64,000 nt of DNA from Granulosicoccus sp045110515 (GCA_045110515.1 JBGCGD010000061.1:1-64000); one strand, 5' to 3'. Shown: positions 7,781 to 17,756, counted from the first letter of the stretch. A program made the numbers and translations. The notes: generated from the letters alone by a model not told the origin.

Positions 7781-8608
7781 ATGGACATTCAGCGATTAGC
7801 CGCGTTCTCAGATGACCAACAAGGGGGCAACCCTGCTGGTGTTGTCATAATAGACGAACTTCCTTCGACAGAAAAAATGCAGCAAATAGCTAACGATGTT
7901 GGCTACTCTGAAACTGCTTTCGCTCAACCTACTGATGATGGGTTCAAGGTTAGATACTTCTCTCCCTTATCCGAAGTCCCTTTTTGTGGCCATGCGACGA
8001 TTGCTCTGGGTGCTGCGCTGGCTCAAGCCTACGGCGACCAGACGTTTGCATTAAGTCTTAACGAGGCAAACATTACGGTTGAAGGCAAGACCCAAGGCGA
8101 AAAAATTTATGCCTCATTGCAATCACCTCCAACTCATAGTCGTCCAATAAGCGACAAAATGCTGACCGAAGCACTCACCTTATTCGGCCTTAACCCCGAC
8201 GATTTAGACCCTCGCATTCCACCGGCTTTTGCACATGCCGGAGCCAACCATTTAGTGTTGTTTCTGAAATCACGCCAGAAACTAGCTGATCTCGACTATT
8301 CACAAACGCTTGGAAAAGTCTGGATGGATGAGGAAAACCTAGTTACCGTGCTACTGGGCTATATCGAAAATGATCGCTTATTTCACACACGTAACGCCTT
8401 CGCCTCCGGCGGCGTATTCGAGGACCCTGCCACCGGAGCGGCCACCGCAGCCTTAAGCGGTTATCTTCGAGATATTAACTGGCCACATGGAGGTAGTATT
8501 GATATCGTTCAAGGTGAAGATATGGGCAGCCGTTCGTTACTTAACGCTACGTTCAGCGATGAGCCAGGGAGCTCTATTCGGGTGTCCGGTAGTGTTCGCA
8601 AAATATAA
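7781..8608 (+). CDS. PhzF-family isomerase
   Basis: A 275-residue protein of the PhzF/diaminopimelate-epimerase fold, which has two similar halves. Motifs include GNPAGVV at the start, YSETAF carrying the catalytic-type Glu, VPFCGHATIALG, and ASGGVFEDPATGAATAALSGYL in the second half. Family members catalyse isomerisation of small amino-acid-like substrates; PhzF itself acts in phenazine synthesis, but no other phenazine gene is nearby, so the substrate is unknown. Probably one transcript with the preceding permease gene. A short AT-rich palindrome follows the gene. Confidence 0.9.
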   Translation: MDIQRLAAFSDDQQGGNPAGVVIIDELPSTEKMQQIANDVGYSETAFAQPTDDGFKVRYFSPLSEVPFCGHATIALGAALAQAYGDQTFALSLNEANITVEGKTQGEKIYASLQSPPTHSRPISDKMLTEALTLFGLNPDDLDPRIPPAFAHAGANHLVLFLKSRQKLADLDYSQTLGKVWMDEENLVTVLLGYIENDRLFHTRNAFASGGVFEDPATGAATAALSGYLRDINWPHGGSIDIVQGEDMGSRSLLNATFSDEPGSSIRVSGSVRKI

Positions 8609-8646
8609 AGCAAGACAATTATCTCAATGAGATAACGTGCCCATTG

Positions 8647-9486
8647 CTAACGTCTTACTAAGGAATCAAAAAGCTCTCTACTGCGCAGAGGTCGATCTCC
8701 AAGGTGTACTTTTAAAATCCGACGCATTAAGACTTTCGCCTGCTCCAGCACGTGTAAATCTGTTAAATCCAGTGATGCTAAAGCTATGAGCGTTGAACCA
8801 TCAACCAACACACCTTCGTCAGGTGTCATCCCATCGGCCTGAATACCAGGGTCCCTCGTATCGCCTGCCCCCATCCGGTGCTTCTCTTTTTGAATCCCAT
8901 ATACCGCTTGATCGCTTTCGCTAACCCTTTCGTTGGTTACCACCGCTATGGCATTCGCCGGGTGGTATCGGTATTCACGATTAGGATCGATCGGGCTACC
9001 CTCGGCAGTGCATTGCGCTAAGTTCGGTAGCACGCCTAACGCATCGAGTAACTGCAATTCAAAAGTACGCAATATTTCTTGTACTGGTAGCGTTTTCTCT
9101 TCTAGTTGTGCGATAGCCAGGGAATAATGCGCGAAAAGCGTAGGAAGCGGCTGATCCTTGCCGAGCAAACGCAAAACCAGCTCGTTTAGATAGTAGGCGC
9201 AAGCAAGCTCAGCATCTTGCATCTCAAAGGCCTCACCACTCTCTTCTATGCCGGTTAAGGTTCGCAAATCCCCCGCCCCGACCCACGACAACAGTAGTGG
9301 TCTAAAGGGCTGATACAAGGCACGGGTACGTGGCTTTGAATTTCTTGCACTGCGGGCAACTAACGCAATTCGCCCATGCACAAGAGAGAAAGCATCAACG
9401 ATGAAGCTTGTCTCCTGCCATTCCTTGTAGTGCAGTATGTAGGCTGCCTGCAAGGAAGTGCTGACACTGCCATCAGTGTCGATCAT
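8647..9486 (-). CDS. recO: DNA repair protein RecO
   Basis: Recombination mediator that with RecR loads RecA on single-stranded DNA. It starts LQAAYILHYKEWQETSFIVDAFS as RecO does (OB-fold domain), continues with GRIALVARSAR, and has the helical C-terminal part ELACAYYLNELVLRLL. At 279 residues it is some 35 longer than E. coli RecO; the extra segment lies around residues 185-225 (acidic, glycine-rich). It is the last gene of the lepA-lepB-rnc-era-recO series. pdxJ, which often follows, is absent. Confidence 0.93.
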   Translation of the reverse strand: MIDTDGSVSTSLQAAYILHYKEWQETSFIVDAFSLVHGRIALVARSARNSKPRTRALYQPFRPLLLSWVGAGDLRTLTGIEESGEAFEMQDAELACAYYLNELVLRLLGKDQPLPTLFAHYSLAIAQLEEKTLPVQEILRTFELQLLDALGVLPNLAQCTAEGSPIDPNREYRYHPANAIAVVTNERVSESDQAVYGIQKEKHRMGAGDTRDPGIQADGMTPDEGVLVDGSTLIALASLDLTDLHVLEQAKVLMRRILKVHLGDRPLRSRELFDSLVRR

Positions 9487-9523
9487 TCAGACCGCTCGCG
9501 CCATAATTAATGCGGTTCGGAAT

Positions 9524-10414
9524 TCAGGGATTTTCATAGCCCAAACTTCTAAGTGCTCGCTCATCATCGGCCCAACCTTCCTTAACCCGCACCCAAAGCT
9601 TCAGAAATACCTTAGTTCCGAATAAGGTTTCCAATGTGGCTCGCGAGCGCGTTCCAACCTCTTTAAGTTGCGCACCGCCTTTACCTATAACGATGCCTTT
9701 TTGACTGGCTTTATCAACCCAGATGACCGCACCTATACGCAGCAAATCCGGGCTCTCTTCAAAGGTTTCAATTTCCACACTCAACGCGTAAGGCAACTCG
9801 GCAGATAACAATCGCGTTAACTGTTCGCGCACAGCTTCTGAGGCCAGAAAACGTGAAGAGCGATCGGTGAGTTCATCCTCACCAAACTGCCAAGGTGCTT
9901 CGGGAATTAATTTAGTCACTCCTTTAACCAAGGCGTCTACCCCGGCACCTTTTCTGGCGGATATCAACATGACGTCTTGCAAACGTTCATGTTGAGGAAT
10001 TTTCGTTAAAAATGGCAGAAGCTCTTGCTTGTGTTTAATCGTGTCAATTTTATTCACTGCAATAAAGAACGGCACGCCTGATTGGCTCACCATGTCATAA
10101 GCACGCTGGTCATCATCGTTCCAAACCATGGCTTGTAGAAGCAGGATAACTACATCAACATCGTGCAAAGACGACGACGCTGTTCTGTTTAACACCTGAT
10201 TGAGTTTTTGGGTCCCTGTAACGTGAATACCCGGTGTATCAACATAGATGATCTGGTGCTCACCATCGGTCTGTATGCCGTGAATACTGTGCCGCGTTGT
10301 CTGCGGCTTATGCGCTGTAATACTCAGCTTCTGACCGATAAGGTTATTGAGCAAAGTGGACTTACCCACATTGGGCCGACCAGCTATGGATACCACACCG
10401 CAAAAAGTCATCAA
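9524..10414 (-). CDS. era: GTPase Era
   Basis: Ribosome-assembly GTPase that binds the 3' end of 16S rRNA. The 296 residues contain G1 GRPNVGKSTLLN, G3 DTPGIH, G4 NKID and a C-terminal KH domain with the IVIGKGGAQLKEVG loop. Starts at ATG 10414 with FCGVVSIAGRPNVGKS right at the N-terminus, as expected. It lies 102 bases after rnc and 37 bases before recO in the same direction. Confidence 0.97.
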   Translation of the reverse strand: MMTFCGVVSIAGRPNVGKSTLLNNLIGQKLSITAHKPQTTRHSIHGIQTDGEHQIIYVDTPGIHVTGTQKLNQVLNRTASSSLHDVDVVILLLQAMVWNDDDQRAYDMVSQSGVPFFIAVNKIDTIKHKQELLPFLTKIPQHERLQDVMLISARKGAGVDALVKGVTKLIPEAPWQFGEDELTDRSSRFLASEAVREQLTRLLSAELPYALSVEIETFEESPDLLRIGAVIWVDKASQKGIVIGKGGAQLKEVGTRSRATLETLFGTKVFLKLWVRVKEGWADDERALRSLGYENP

Positions 10415-10516
10415 TACGCCTGAATTCGTTATATGACGTGAAGTCTACCCGCATCGACGCCGATTGTTACGCACAAATGCACATCACTGTGAAGTTATCC
10501 GCCCAACAACACGACT

Positions 10517-11218
10517 TCACTGCTCAGACGCTTGTGACTCTTGCCGTGCAATCCGCTCTAGCATGGAGGCGGCCGCAGCCTGCTCAGCTTTTCGCCGACT
10601 GGTTGATGTCGATTTTACTGACAGGTTCAGCGCGTTGAGTGAACACACCACGGTGAATCGCATGTCGTGAGACTTACCTGTCGTCTCTACCACCTCGTAT
10701 TCGGGTCGGTCAAGGCTTTGCGCTTGAAGCCATTCCTGAAGACGTGTCTTGGGATCCTTAAGCTCAGCCGATGGCGGTAACTCGGCCACTCTGTTGCCAT
10801 AGAGACGCAATATCAGCGTCCTGGCGGCCTCAAAACCTGAATCGAGGAACACAGCGCCGATTATAGATTCGACAACATCAGAGAGAATGGAATCTCGTTT
10901 GAAACCGCCACTACGCAGCTCACCCACCCCCATGTTCAGGTAGTCGCCTAATTGCAGTTCTCGGGCAATTTCAGCCAGGGTACTTTGACGAACCAGACTC
11001 GCCCTTAACCGGCTTAGAGCGCCTTCATCGTCGTCAGGCCGGTGGTGAAATACCTCGTTTGCGATGGTGAAGTTGAGAAAACTGTCACCTAGGTATTCGA
11101 GTCGTTCGTAATTAACAGCACCGCTTGAACGATGCGATAACGCTTCAATGAGGAGCGCCTCATCGTTAAATCGATAATCAAGCTTTTCGCAAAGAGTGCT
11201 TAGGTTTGCCATGCCCAC
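10517..11218 (-). CDS. rnc: ribonuclease III
   Basis: Double-strand-specific endoribonuclease for rRNA and mRNA processing. The signature ERLEYLGDSFLNF (residues 39-51) and the second acidic motif DVVESIIGAVFLD supply the metal ligands, and a double-stranded RNA-binding domain fills the C-terminal third (DPKTRLQEWLQ, SRRKAEQAAA). The 233 residues are close to the usual 226. A GTGAAGT...ACTTCAC inverted repeat spans its stop codon in the gap before era. Confidence 0.96.
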   Translation of the reverse strand: MGMANLSTLCEKLDYRFNDEALLIEALSHRSSGAVNYERLEYLGDSFLNFTIANEVFHHRPDDDEGALSRLRASLVRQSTLAEIARELQLGDYLNMGVGELRSGGFKRDSILSDVVESIIGAVFLDSGFEAARTLILRLYGNRVAELPPSAELKDPKTRLQEWLQAQSLDRPEYEVVETTGKSHDMRFTVVCSLNALNLSVKSTSTSRRKAEQAAAASMLERIARQESQASEQ

Positions 11219-11258
11219 ACTTTAACAGCGTGAGAAGGCTAAGTGTTTCTTTGAACAA

Positions 11259-11669
11259 CTACTGTGCTGGTGCAGGTGCTGCTTCACCATCCGAGCTTTC
11301 AAATGCGGCAACCAGATGAATGTTATGAATAAACGGTACTCGTTTTTCATATTTCACTTTCAAGGAGTAGCCTTGGCCACGATCCTTTTTATCTAAAACG
11401 ATTGTGTCTTCAGCCGTAAGGTCCCACAAATTGTTCTGGCGATAGGCTCGATTCAGATGATCATAAATCTTGGCCTTCGTCTGTTTCAGAATTTCAGGAT
11501 TGGCTTGAGCATCCTCTGCAATTTGCTCAACCGTCCAGTTCTCCATGTACTCGGGAACCATCTTTAATGCAAATAAGCCAAGAAACAGGCCGATGCATAA
11601 CATCACGAAAACACTGAGCATGCCGGCTCCACGCTGGCGCTGAGGTCTATTGAATTTTCGCGTTGTCAT
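11259..11669 (-). CDS. DUF4845 single-pass membrane protein
   Basis: Small protein of 136 residues with one N-terminal membrane segment (GMLSVFVMLCIGLFLGLFALK) after a basic leader, then a soluble part on the outer side. Position between lepB and rnc and the VPEYMENWTVEQIAEDAQANPE segment are typical of DUF4845, whose role is unknown. Its steady location next to signal peptidase I suggests a link to the envelope, but that is inference from gene order. Confidence 0.82.
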   Translation of the reverse strand: MTTRKFNRPQRQRGAGMLSVFVMLCIGLFLGLFALKMVPEYMENWTVEQIAEDAQANPEILKQTKAKIYDHLNRAYRQNNLWDLTAEDTIVLDKKDRGQGYSLKVKYEKRVPFIHNIHLVAAFESSDGEAAPAPAQ

Positions 11670-11853
11670 GATCTTCCACCCATGTCTGTGATTTTTCGGT
11701 CAGCCAACAAAAAAGCTCCCGCACAGCTACTAAAGCGTCAGATGCGGTTCAGACCTGAGTCCAAATTTCCACGCACACTGAGCCGCAATGTTTCACGACT
11801 TGGATAAAATGTCGATCCTGTGATCGATCTCTTAAATTACTGTTAGTTGTAAT

Positions 11854-12651
11854 TTACTTGATGGCCGTAGCCAGACGACTCCAAAGCACACCGCCATTCC
11901 AGTGCATCCAAATATACTTGGCCTCACCGACAAGGTTTTCTTCAGGGACAAATCCCCAAAAACGGCTGTCGTTACTTCGATCGCGATTATCACCCACCAT
12001 AAAATAGTGCCCTTCTGGGACGACTATCGTGCCTGAGCGTTTAGGAAACTCATTCGGAAATTCGAGAATCTCATGTTCAGTGCCATTGATGGATTCGGTA
12101 CGTTGAACCGATCCGGATACTTCACGCTCATCGATCGGACTAATATAACGCCGAGGATCATTAGTGACCATGAGTTCGCCATTAACGGTGAACTGGCGGT
12201 TTTCATAAGTGACCGTATCACCCGGTAATCCGATAACGCGTTTGATGTAGTCAAGTCTCGGATCTTGTGGGAACCGAAATACTGCGACGTCCCCTCTTTC
12301 CGGCGAACCGGTATCGAGTATTTTGGTATGGACAACGGGCAAGCGCACACCATAACTAAACTTACTGACCAGAATAAAGTCACCGACTAACAAGGTCGGG
12401 ATCATGGATCCGGACGGGATTTTAAACGGCTCAAACAGAAACGAGCGCAACACCAGAACAAAAAGCAGCACCGGAAAAAACGACTGCACGTACTCCACAA
12501 GAATGGGTAGCTCACCATTCTCAGAACGAACTGAGGCTTTGCGCTTAGGCGCAAACACCAAGCTATCAATAAGCCAGATGAGTCCGGTGACCGCAGTCGC
12601 GACTACCAATAACAGCGGGAAGTTGATCTTGTCCGCCCAATTTGAAGGCAT
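11854..12651 (-). CDS. lepB: signal peptidase I
   Basis: Membrane serine peptidase that removes signal peptides from exported proteins. Two N-terminal membrane segments are followed by the catalytic Ser in PSGSMIPTL and the catalytic Lys in YIKRVIGLPGD; the later FMVGDNRDRSNDSRFWG box is also present. The start codon overlaps the lepA stop by one base (TAATG), so the two are translationally coupled. A 184-base gap with no clear gene or terminator separates it from the DUF4845 gene. Confidence 0.96.
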   Translation of the reverse strand: MPSNWADKINFPLLLVVATAVTGLIWLIDSLVFAPKRKASVRSENGELPILVEYVQSFFPVLLFVLVLRSFLFEPFKIPSGSMIPTLLVGDFILVSKFSYGVRLPVVHTKILDTGSPERGDVAVFRFPQDPRLDYIKRVIGLPGDTVTYENRQFTVNGELMVTNDPRRYISPIDEREVSGSVQRTESINGTEHEILEFPNEFPKRSGTIVVPEGHYFMVGDNRDRSNDSRFWGFVPEENLVGEAKYIWMHWNGGVLWSRLATAIK

Positions 12652-14447
12652 TAGTTACGGTCCACTTGTAAGACGGCCAAGAATGCTTCCTGTGGGATCT
12701 CGACCTTACCCACCTGCTTCATGCGGCGCTTACCCGCTTTCTGCTTTTCCAACAGTTTTCGTTTACGCGACACATCACCGCCGTAACATTTGGCTGTTAC
12801 GTTTTTACGTAAGGCCTTTATAGATGATCGGGCGATGATATGCGACCCGATCGCCGCCTGTACGGCTATTTCAAACATCTGGCGAGGGATAATATCTTTC
12901 ATACGCTCCGCCAGTTCACGACCACGGCTTTGCGAGCGATCTCGGTGAATAATAGAAGCCAACGCGTCAACCTTGTCACCGTTGATTAAGATATCGACCT
13001 TTACCAAGTCTGCTTGCTGAAAACATTTGAATTCGTAGTCGAAGGAGGCATACCCCTTACTGACAGACTTAAGCCTGTCGAAGAAATCCAATACAACCTC
13101 GGACAATGGCAGCTCGTAGGTCATTTGCACTTGGCGACCGAGGTACTGCATGCTCACCTGAACACCGCGTTTCTCCACACACAATTTGATAACGTCTCCG
13201 ACGTAATCCTGTGGCAACAACAGGTTAGCTTTAATGATCGGCTCGCGTATTTCAGCGATCACGTTGACCATCGGTAGTTCAGATGGATTGTGGATGTACG
13301 TCAATTCACCTTTTGTATCGAGTATTTCGTACACCACGGTCGGTGCTGTGGAGATCAGATCAAGGTTGTATTCGCGCTCCAAACGCTCCTGCACAATTTC
13401 CATATGCAGCATGCCCAGAAACCCACACCTGAATCCAAAACCCAAGGCGCTGGAAGATTCAGGCTCAAAATGCAGGGCTGCATCGTTCAAACGTAACTTC
13501 GATAATGCTTCACGAAAGTTCTCGTAGTCATCGCTTTCGATCGGGAACAATCCGGCGAACACTCGCGGCTGTACTTCTTTAAACCCCGGGAGCGGCTCTG
13601 CGGCCGGCCGATTTGCCAGAGTGATTGTGTCACCCACTCGTGCCGCTTCGATTTCCTTGATTCCAGCAATGATGAATCCCACTTCACCAGCGGCCAAACG
13701 GTCAGTCGTTTTGCGCTTTGGTGTAAAGATTCCGACATCATCCGCTTGGAAGGTGCGTCCAGTCGACATGATCTGGATTTTCGAACGCCGCTCTATGGTG
13801 CCTTCGATGACCCTCACGAGCGTGACAACACCGACGTAGGAATCGAACCAAGAATCGATAATAAGCGCCTTAGGGGGTGCATCGTAGTCACCCGTTGGCG
13901 GTGGTACTTGCTGAACCAGCTGCTCGAGTAAATCTTCGATGCCAACGCCTGTCTTCGCGCTGACGTGGATAGCATCGTGCGCATCAATGCCGATGATCTC
14001 TTCGATTTCATCCACCACTCTGTCGGGGTCTGCTGCAGGCAAATCGATTTTATTCAATACAGGTAGCACTTCTAGGTCCTGCTCGATGGCGGTGTAGCAG
14101 TTCGCCACACTCTGTGCTTCTACCCCCTGCGAGGCATCGACTACCAGCAAAGCGCCCTCACAGGCTGATAGAGAACGCGAAACCTCGTAGGAGAAGTCCA
14201 CATGTCCCGGTGTATCAATGAAGTTGAGGTGGTAGGTTTCTCCATCGCGGGCTTTGTAATCCAGTGAGACAGCCTGAGCCTTGATGGTGATTCCGCGTTC
14301 CTGCTCAATATCCATTGAGTCCAGAACTTGCGAGGACATCTCACGATCGCTCAGGCCGCCACAGACTTGGATAAATCGATCTGCAATCGTGGATTTACCA
14401 TGATCGATGTGAGCGATAATCGAAAAATTTCTTATGTTTTGCTGCAT
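12651..14447 (-). CDS. lepA: elongation factor 4 (LepA)
   Basis: Translational GTPase of the EF-G relatives that acts on stalled or initiating ribosomes. GTP-binding motifs are AHIDHGKST, DTPGH and NKIDLP; the family-specific C-terminal domain ends KVEIPQEAFLAVLQ. The start is placed at ATG 14447 (MQQNIRNFSII), giving 598 residues against 599 in E. coli. A longer frame from TTG 14525 would add 26 low-complexity residues and overlap the glutaredoxin gene, so it is not preferred. Confidence 0.96.
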   Translation of the reverse strand: MQQNIRNFSIIAHIDHGKSTIADRFIQVCGGLSDREMSSQVLDSMDIEQERGITIKAQAVSLDYKARDGETYHLNFIDTPGHVDFSYEVSRSLSACEGALLVVDASQGVEAQSVANCYTAIEQDLEVLPVLNKIDLPAADPDRVVDEIEEIIGIDAHDAIHVSAKTGVGIEDLLEQLVQQVPPPTGDYDAPPKALIIDSWFDSYVGVVTLVRVIEGTIERRSKIQIMSTGRTFQADDVGIFTPKRKTTDRLAAGEVGFIIAGIKEIEAARVGDTITLANRPAAEPLPGFKEVQPRVFAGLFPIESDDYENFREALSKLRLNDAALHFEPESSSALGFGFRCGFLGMLHMEIVQERLEREYNLDLISTAPTVVYEILDTKGELTYIHNPSELPMVNVIAEIREPIIKANLLLPQDYVGDVIKLCVEKRGVQVSMQYLGRQVQMTYELPLSEVVLDFFDRLKSVSKGYASFDYEFKCFQQADLVKVDILINGDKVDALASIIHRDRSQSRGRELAERMKDIIPRQMFEIAVQAAIGSHIIARSSIKALRKNVTAKCYGGDVSRKRKLLEKQKAGKRRMKQVGKVEIPQEAFLAVLQVDRN

Positions 14448-14496
14448 GCGTTCGGGTTCGGCGGGACTGGAGCTCGATGGCAATCCATCGGCCCTC

Positions 14497-14763
14497 TTAC
14501 GGTGACTCCCTATTGTAGCTTGCAAGCGCCTCTTTCACGGCATCTAGATCCAAAAAGTGTTCACAGAGCTCTATTTCTCCACAAGACAGGACCGGAACAC
14601 GGACATTGTAAGCGGCTTGCAATACCGGATCGTCGTCAATATCGATCCGAGTCAGCGAGAAACTGCCCGGTTCCAGCAGCTCTGAGAGCTGCTGTTCCAT
14701 ATCCTCACAAAGGTGACAGCCGTCACGAAAATGCAGTGTTAGTGGTACCGCGTGAGTGCTCAC
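14497..14763 (-). CDS. glutaredoxin-like protein (DUF836)
   Basis: An 88-residue thioredoxin-fold protein. The redox motif is CHLC at residues 16-19, followed by the cis-Pro region VRVPVLS. This small family is often found between mucD and lepA. It starts with GTG at 14763, overlapping the mucD stop by four bases, and so is probably translated together with it. Target unknown. Confidence 0.85.
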   Translation of the reverse strand: MSTHAVPLTLHFRDGCHLCEDMEQQLSELLEPGSFSLTRIDIDDDPVLQAAYNVRVPVLSCGEIELCEHFLDLDAVKEALASYNRESP

Positions 14764-16190
14764 TGGTCGATTTTAAGCGCCAAAAAGACGGGACCCTCAG
14801 GGCGATGGACCAATACAGCTACCGAATCTCTATCATCCAACTCGTCTAAAACCTTCTGAACGTCGCTTTCAGAGTCGACAGGCTTGTTGTCGATCATGGA
14901 GATGACGTCGTTAACACGAATACCCGCTTTTTCAGCAGAGCTGCCTTTTTCAACCTCATCGACCAGAACACCTCCTTTATCGATACCTAACTCTTCACGG
15001 ATTTTATCGTCTACAGGTTTAACCGAAAATTTAAGCTGTTTAAATATCGGTTTGATGATTTTTCGAGGAGCTCCGCTGCGCAATTCTTCGTTGGATGGCA
15101 ACATGCCGATGTTCACGGTCAAATCTACGGTTTTTCCTTCACGCACAACCGTGACGGTCGCGTCTTCATTGGCGCGAACCCGACCCACTAATGGAGGCAG
15201 CGAAGACGATCGCTCAACCTTGCTACCATCAAAATGGGTAATGACATCACCCACTCTTAGTTCTGAATTCGAGGCTGGGCTATTGGGAAGGATTCTTGAG
15301 ATCACGGCACCATAGGCGCGATCCATTCCGAAAGACTTTGATAGTTCCAGGGTAACTTCTTGAATAATGACGCCTAGCCAGCCACGGCTAACTTTGCCGG
15401 TGTCGCGTAATTGTTCGGCGACATCAATGGCCATCTCGATGGGAATGGCGAAAGAGAGCCCCATAAAACTTCCGGTTCGACTGTATATCTGGCTGTTAAT
15501 ACCAATAACGTCGCCGTCTAGATTAAACAGTGGCCCACCTGAATTACCCGGATTGATGGCGACATCGGTTTGTATAAATGGCACGTAGCTTTCATTGGGT
15601 AGCGCGCGTCCTGTTGCACTCACGATTCCAGCCGTGACAGAAAAATCAAAACCAAAGGGTGACCCTATGGCCAGTACCCATTCGCCGACTTCCAGTTTGT
15701 CACTATCTCCGATACTGACTACCGGTAGGTCAACCGCATCGACCTTGAGCAAAGCGACGTCTGACCGCGGATCCGTTCCGATAACGACAGCGTTAAGTTG
15801 TCTACGGTCATGCATTCGCACTGTCACTCTGTCAGCATTTTCAACTACATGATTGTTGGTCAAGATAAATCCATCTTCAGAGATGATAAATCCGGAACCT
15901 TGTGTACGTCCCTCATCCGGCCCGCTAGGTGAGCGTTCTTCTTCAAAACGCTTGATGAGATCCTCAACGATGGAGTCTTCACTGGTACCAGGTATTTCCG
16001 GACGCGATCGCTGCACAGGCGCCTGAGAAATACTGATGTTAACCACCGCCTCATGATTTTTCTTAACCAGTTTTGTAAAGTCAGGCAACGAGCTTTGTGC
16101 CTGAGCCAATCCTGACATCATAAATAGCGTCGCGAAGATTAGCTTACAAACACTCGACATCAATACTCTATGGGTACGCTCAAGAATCAT
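14760..16190 (-). CDS. mucD: periplasmic Do-type serine protease (MucD/DegP family)
   Basis: Periplasmic protease and chaperone of the HtrA family. After a signal peptide (cleavage near GLAQAQ/SS) comes the trypsin-like domain with His in ILTNNHVVENAD, Asp in DPRSDVALLKV and Ser in NPGNSGGPLF, then two PDZ domains (GWLGVIIQEV and a second from about residue 385). Start chosen at ATG 16190 because AGGAAAG stands just upstream; a GTG at 16235 overlaps rseC. In Pseudomonas the same position in the operon is held by mucD, a negative regulator of the sigma-E (AlgU) response. Confidence 0.95.
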   Translation of the reverse strand: MILERTHRVLMSSVCKLIFATLFMMSGLAQAQSSLPDFTKLVKKNHEAVVNISISQAPVQRSRPEIPGTSEDSIVEDLIKRFEEERSPSGPDEGRTQGSGFIISEDGFILTNNHVVENADRVTVRMHDRRQLNAVVIGTDPRSDVALLKVDAVDLPVVSIGDSDKLEVGEWVLAIGSPFGFDFSVTAGIVSATGRALPNESYVPFIQTDVAINPGNSGGPLFNLDGDVIGINSQIYSRTGSFMGLSFAIPIEMAIDVAEQLRDTGKVSRGWLGVIIQEVTLELSKSFGMDRAYGAVISRILPNSPASNSELRVGDVITHFDGSKVERSSSLPPLVGRVRANEDATVTVVREGKTVDLTVNIGMLPSNEELRSGAPRKIIKPIFKQLKFSVKPVDDKIREELGIDKGGVLVDEVEKGSSAEKAGIRVNDVISMIDNKPVDSESDVQKVLDELDDRDSVAVLVHRPEGPVFLALKIDQ

Positions 16191-16200
16191 CAGGACTTTC

Positions 16201-16710
16201 CTATTTAGATGTAACACCAGAGGAAGACTTCTCACTCACTATACGTGCAGATTGCATGCACAGACCCGTTTCGAATCGGGGTAATACATAAGCAGATAAG
16301 CCGCGCCATGCAATAAGCCCACCACTGAGGCCCATAAAAGCCGCTATCGCGACAAGCGAATCTGAAGTAAGAGAGACATTGAAGAGCGTGGGTTGAGAGC
16401 TATCTTTAACACTCAACCATGTCAGCAGACTAAACCCAAACATCCCAAGTAGAGGCAGACCATAGGCTCCTGCTACTAGCCAAAGCCACTGAGAGCCACT
16501 GTCGTCAATTTCGATTTCAACCTGCTGGTTTTCGCTGAGCGAGATAGGTGTGTGGCACTCAATTCGAGCTGCTTGAATACCGTGATTAAATATACCCGCC
16601 CCACACCCTTGCCCCTTAGCACATCGTTGGCAGGCACTCACGCCTTCTACCTCGACTAGCACTTGCCCGGAGGCTACTGCATTGCTAATGACGCGAGCAT
16701 TTCGTCTCAC
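16201..16710 (-). CDS. rseC: RseC/MucC family protein, sigma-E system
   Basis: Inner-membrane protein of 169 residues. It has the RseC pattern: an N-terminal soluble part with the cysteine cluster CQRCAKGQGCGAGIF, then two hydrophobic segments (LWLVAGAYGLPLLGMFGFSLL and a second near AIAAFMGLSGGLIAW). RseC is a positive modulator of sigma-E in E. coli; the MucC role in Pseudomonas is minor. GTG start overlaps the mucB stop by four bases. Confidence 0.9.
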   Translation of the reverse strand: MRRNARVISNAVASGQVLVEVEGVSACQRCAKGQGCGAGIFNHGIQAARIECHTPISLSENQQVEIEIDDSGSQWLWLVAGAYGLPLLGMFGFSLLTWLSVKDSSQPTLFNVSLTSDSLVAIAAFMGLSGGLIAWRGLSAYVLPRFETGLCMQSARIVSEKSSSGVTSK

Positions 16711-17756
16711 TGACGAATTTTTACGGCCTTCGCGATAGCCATGACTGTCTCGCTCGGTACCTCGCCAACCGCAGTCACAAATGCCTGCCCCAAACTCATA
16801 CCATAAGCATTCATGGCACCCATACTAGAAAGACCTTTCGACGATTCTTTGTAATCGTCTTTACTTAGGTACTCAACGTAGACAGACACTGACGCCATAC
16901 CGTCGGTAAGCATCACGTGGGTCAAAGGATTCTCCTCGTCGAGCATTGGGGTAAACGTTTCTGCGACTTCCTTATAGCCCATTGGCAACTTGCCAAATTC
17001 AACTCTGTCCTCCTGATCGGCTAGCCCCTTAGGTAAACCTGAAGTTGCTTCAGTCCGTGTCGGTTCCAGCCAGCTCAGTTGCTCCCCAGTGGGCAACGCT
17101 TCAAATCTGTCGGCGGAAATAGCATCAGGATATTCGATTTGGGTAAACATCACTTGTTCCACCACACTGTTAGGGCCATCCATCAGCATGGATCGCAACA
17201 ACATATTAGTTTCTTGATCAATCCAAAATTTGTAGCCGTAGCGATGCTTATCTATGGGCTTCACATTAACCACGTGCGTATCGATGCCAGCGACACGATC
17301 TGCTTTGCCCATCATGAATTCATAACGCATGCTACTTGTTAGAGAGTCGTCCAATTTAGGCAGCAGATCGCGCGGCTTAGACTTACTGACAACAACAGAC
17401 TGAGTGCCCGGCCAGATACACGTGACTAAGGCATTGTTGCGAATCACTTCCCTCGCCTCACCATCTAGCGAACTCAATCGTTCGAGCTCACCCAGCTCAT
17501 CGCTAGAATGAAGGATGTGCATTGAGGTGATATGAGCGCCTTGTACGTGCACAAAGGTGCCTTCGTAGTTGAGCGTTTTTAGCGCCTTGGTCATGTCATT
17601 GACCAGGTCCGCCGGATTCATAGCTTGAGATTGCGAAGCAGCATTCTCAGACGCAAACGCAATTTGACTAATCGGCAAGGCACTGACAATTGCACACCCC
17701 GCCCAAATGACGAATGCACGTAGTAATGCGTCAGGCTTAGCGGCTAGCAACTTCAT
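16707..17756 (-). CDS. mucB: sigma-E regulatory protein MucB/RseB
   Basis: Periplasmic protein that binds the anti-sigma factor and shields it from proteolysis until lipopolysaccharide or misfolded-protein signals arrive. It has a long signal peptide (hydrophobic part around residues 10-35, ending ASENA), then the lipid-binding-like fold with LNYEGTFVHVQG and the later YGYKFWID segment, and a C-terminal domain with VSVYVEYLS. The 349 residues are typical. It follows mucA by five bases. Confidence 0.93.
   Translation of the reverse strand: MKLLAAKPDALLRAFVIWAGCAIVSALPISQIAFASENAASQSQAMNPADLVNDMTKALKTLNYEGTFVHVQGAHITSMHILHSSDELGELERLSSLDGEAREVIRNNALVTCIWPGTQSVVVSKSKPRDLLPKLDDSLTSSMRYEFMMGKADRVAGIDTHVVNVKPIDKHRYGYKFWIDQETNMLLRSMLMDGPNSVVEQVMFTQIEYPDAISADRFEALPTGEQLSWLEPTRTEATSGLPKGLADQEDRVEFGKLPMGYKEVAETFTPMLDEENPLTHVMLTDGMASVSVYVEYLSKDDYKESSKGLSSMGAMNAYGMSLGQAFVTAVGEVPSETVMAIAKAVKIRQ

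Noticed and set aside
10438..10670. Two plus-strand frames of 66-68 codons over the era-rnc junction
   Set aside because: They lie mainly antisense to the 3' end of rnc, have no family features, and rnc on the other strand is certain.
14448..14525. LepA start at TTG 14525
   Set aside because: Adds 26 low-complexity residues and overlaps the glutaredoxin gene; ATG 14447 gives the normal 598-residue protein.
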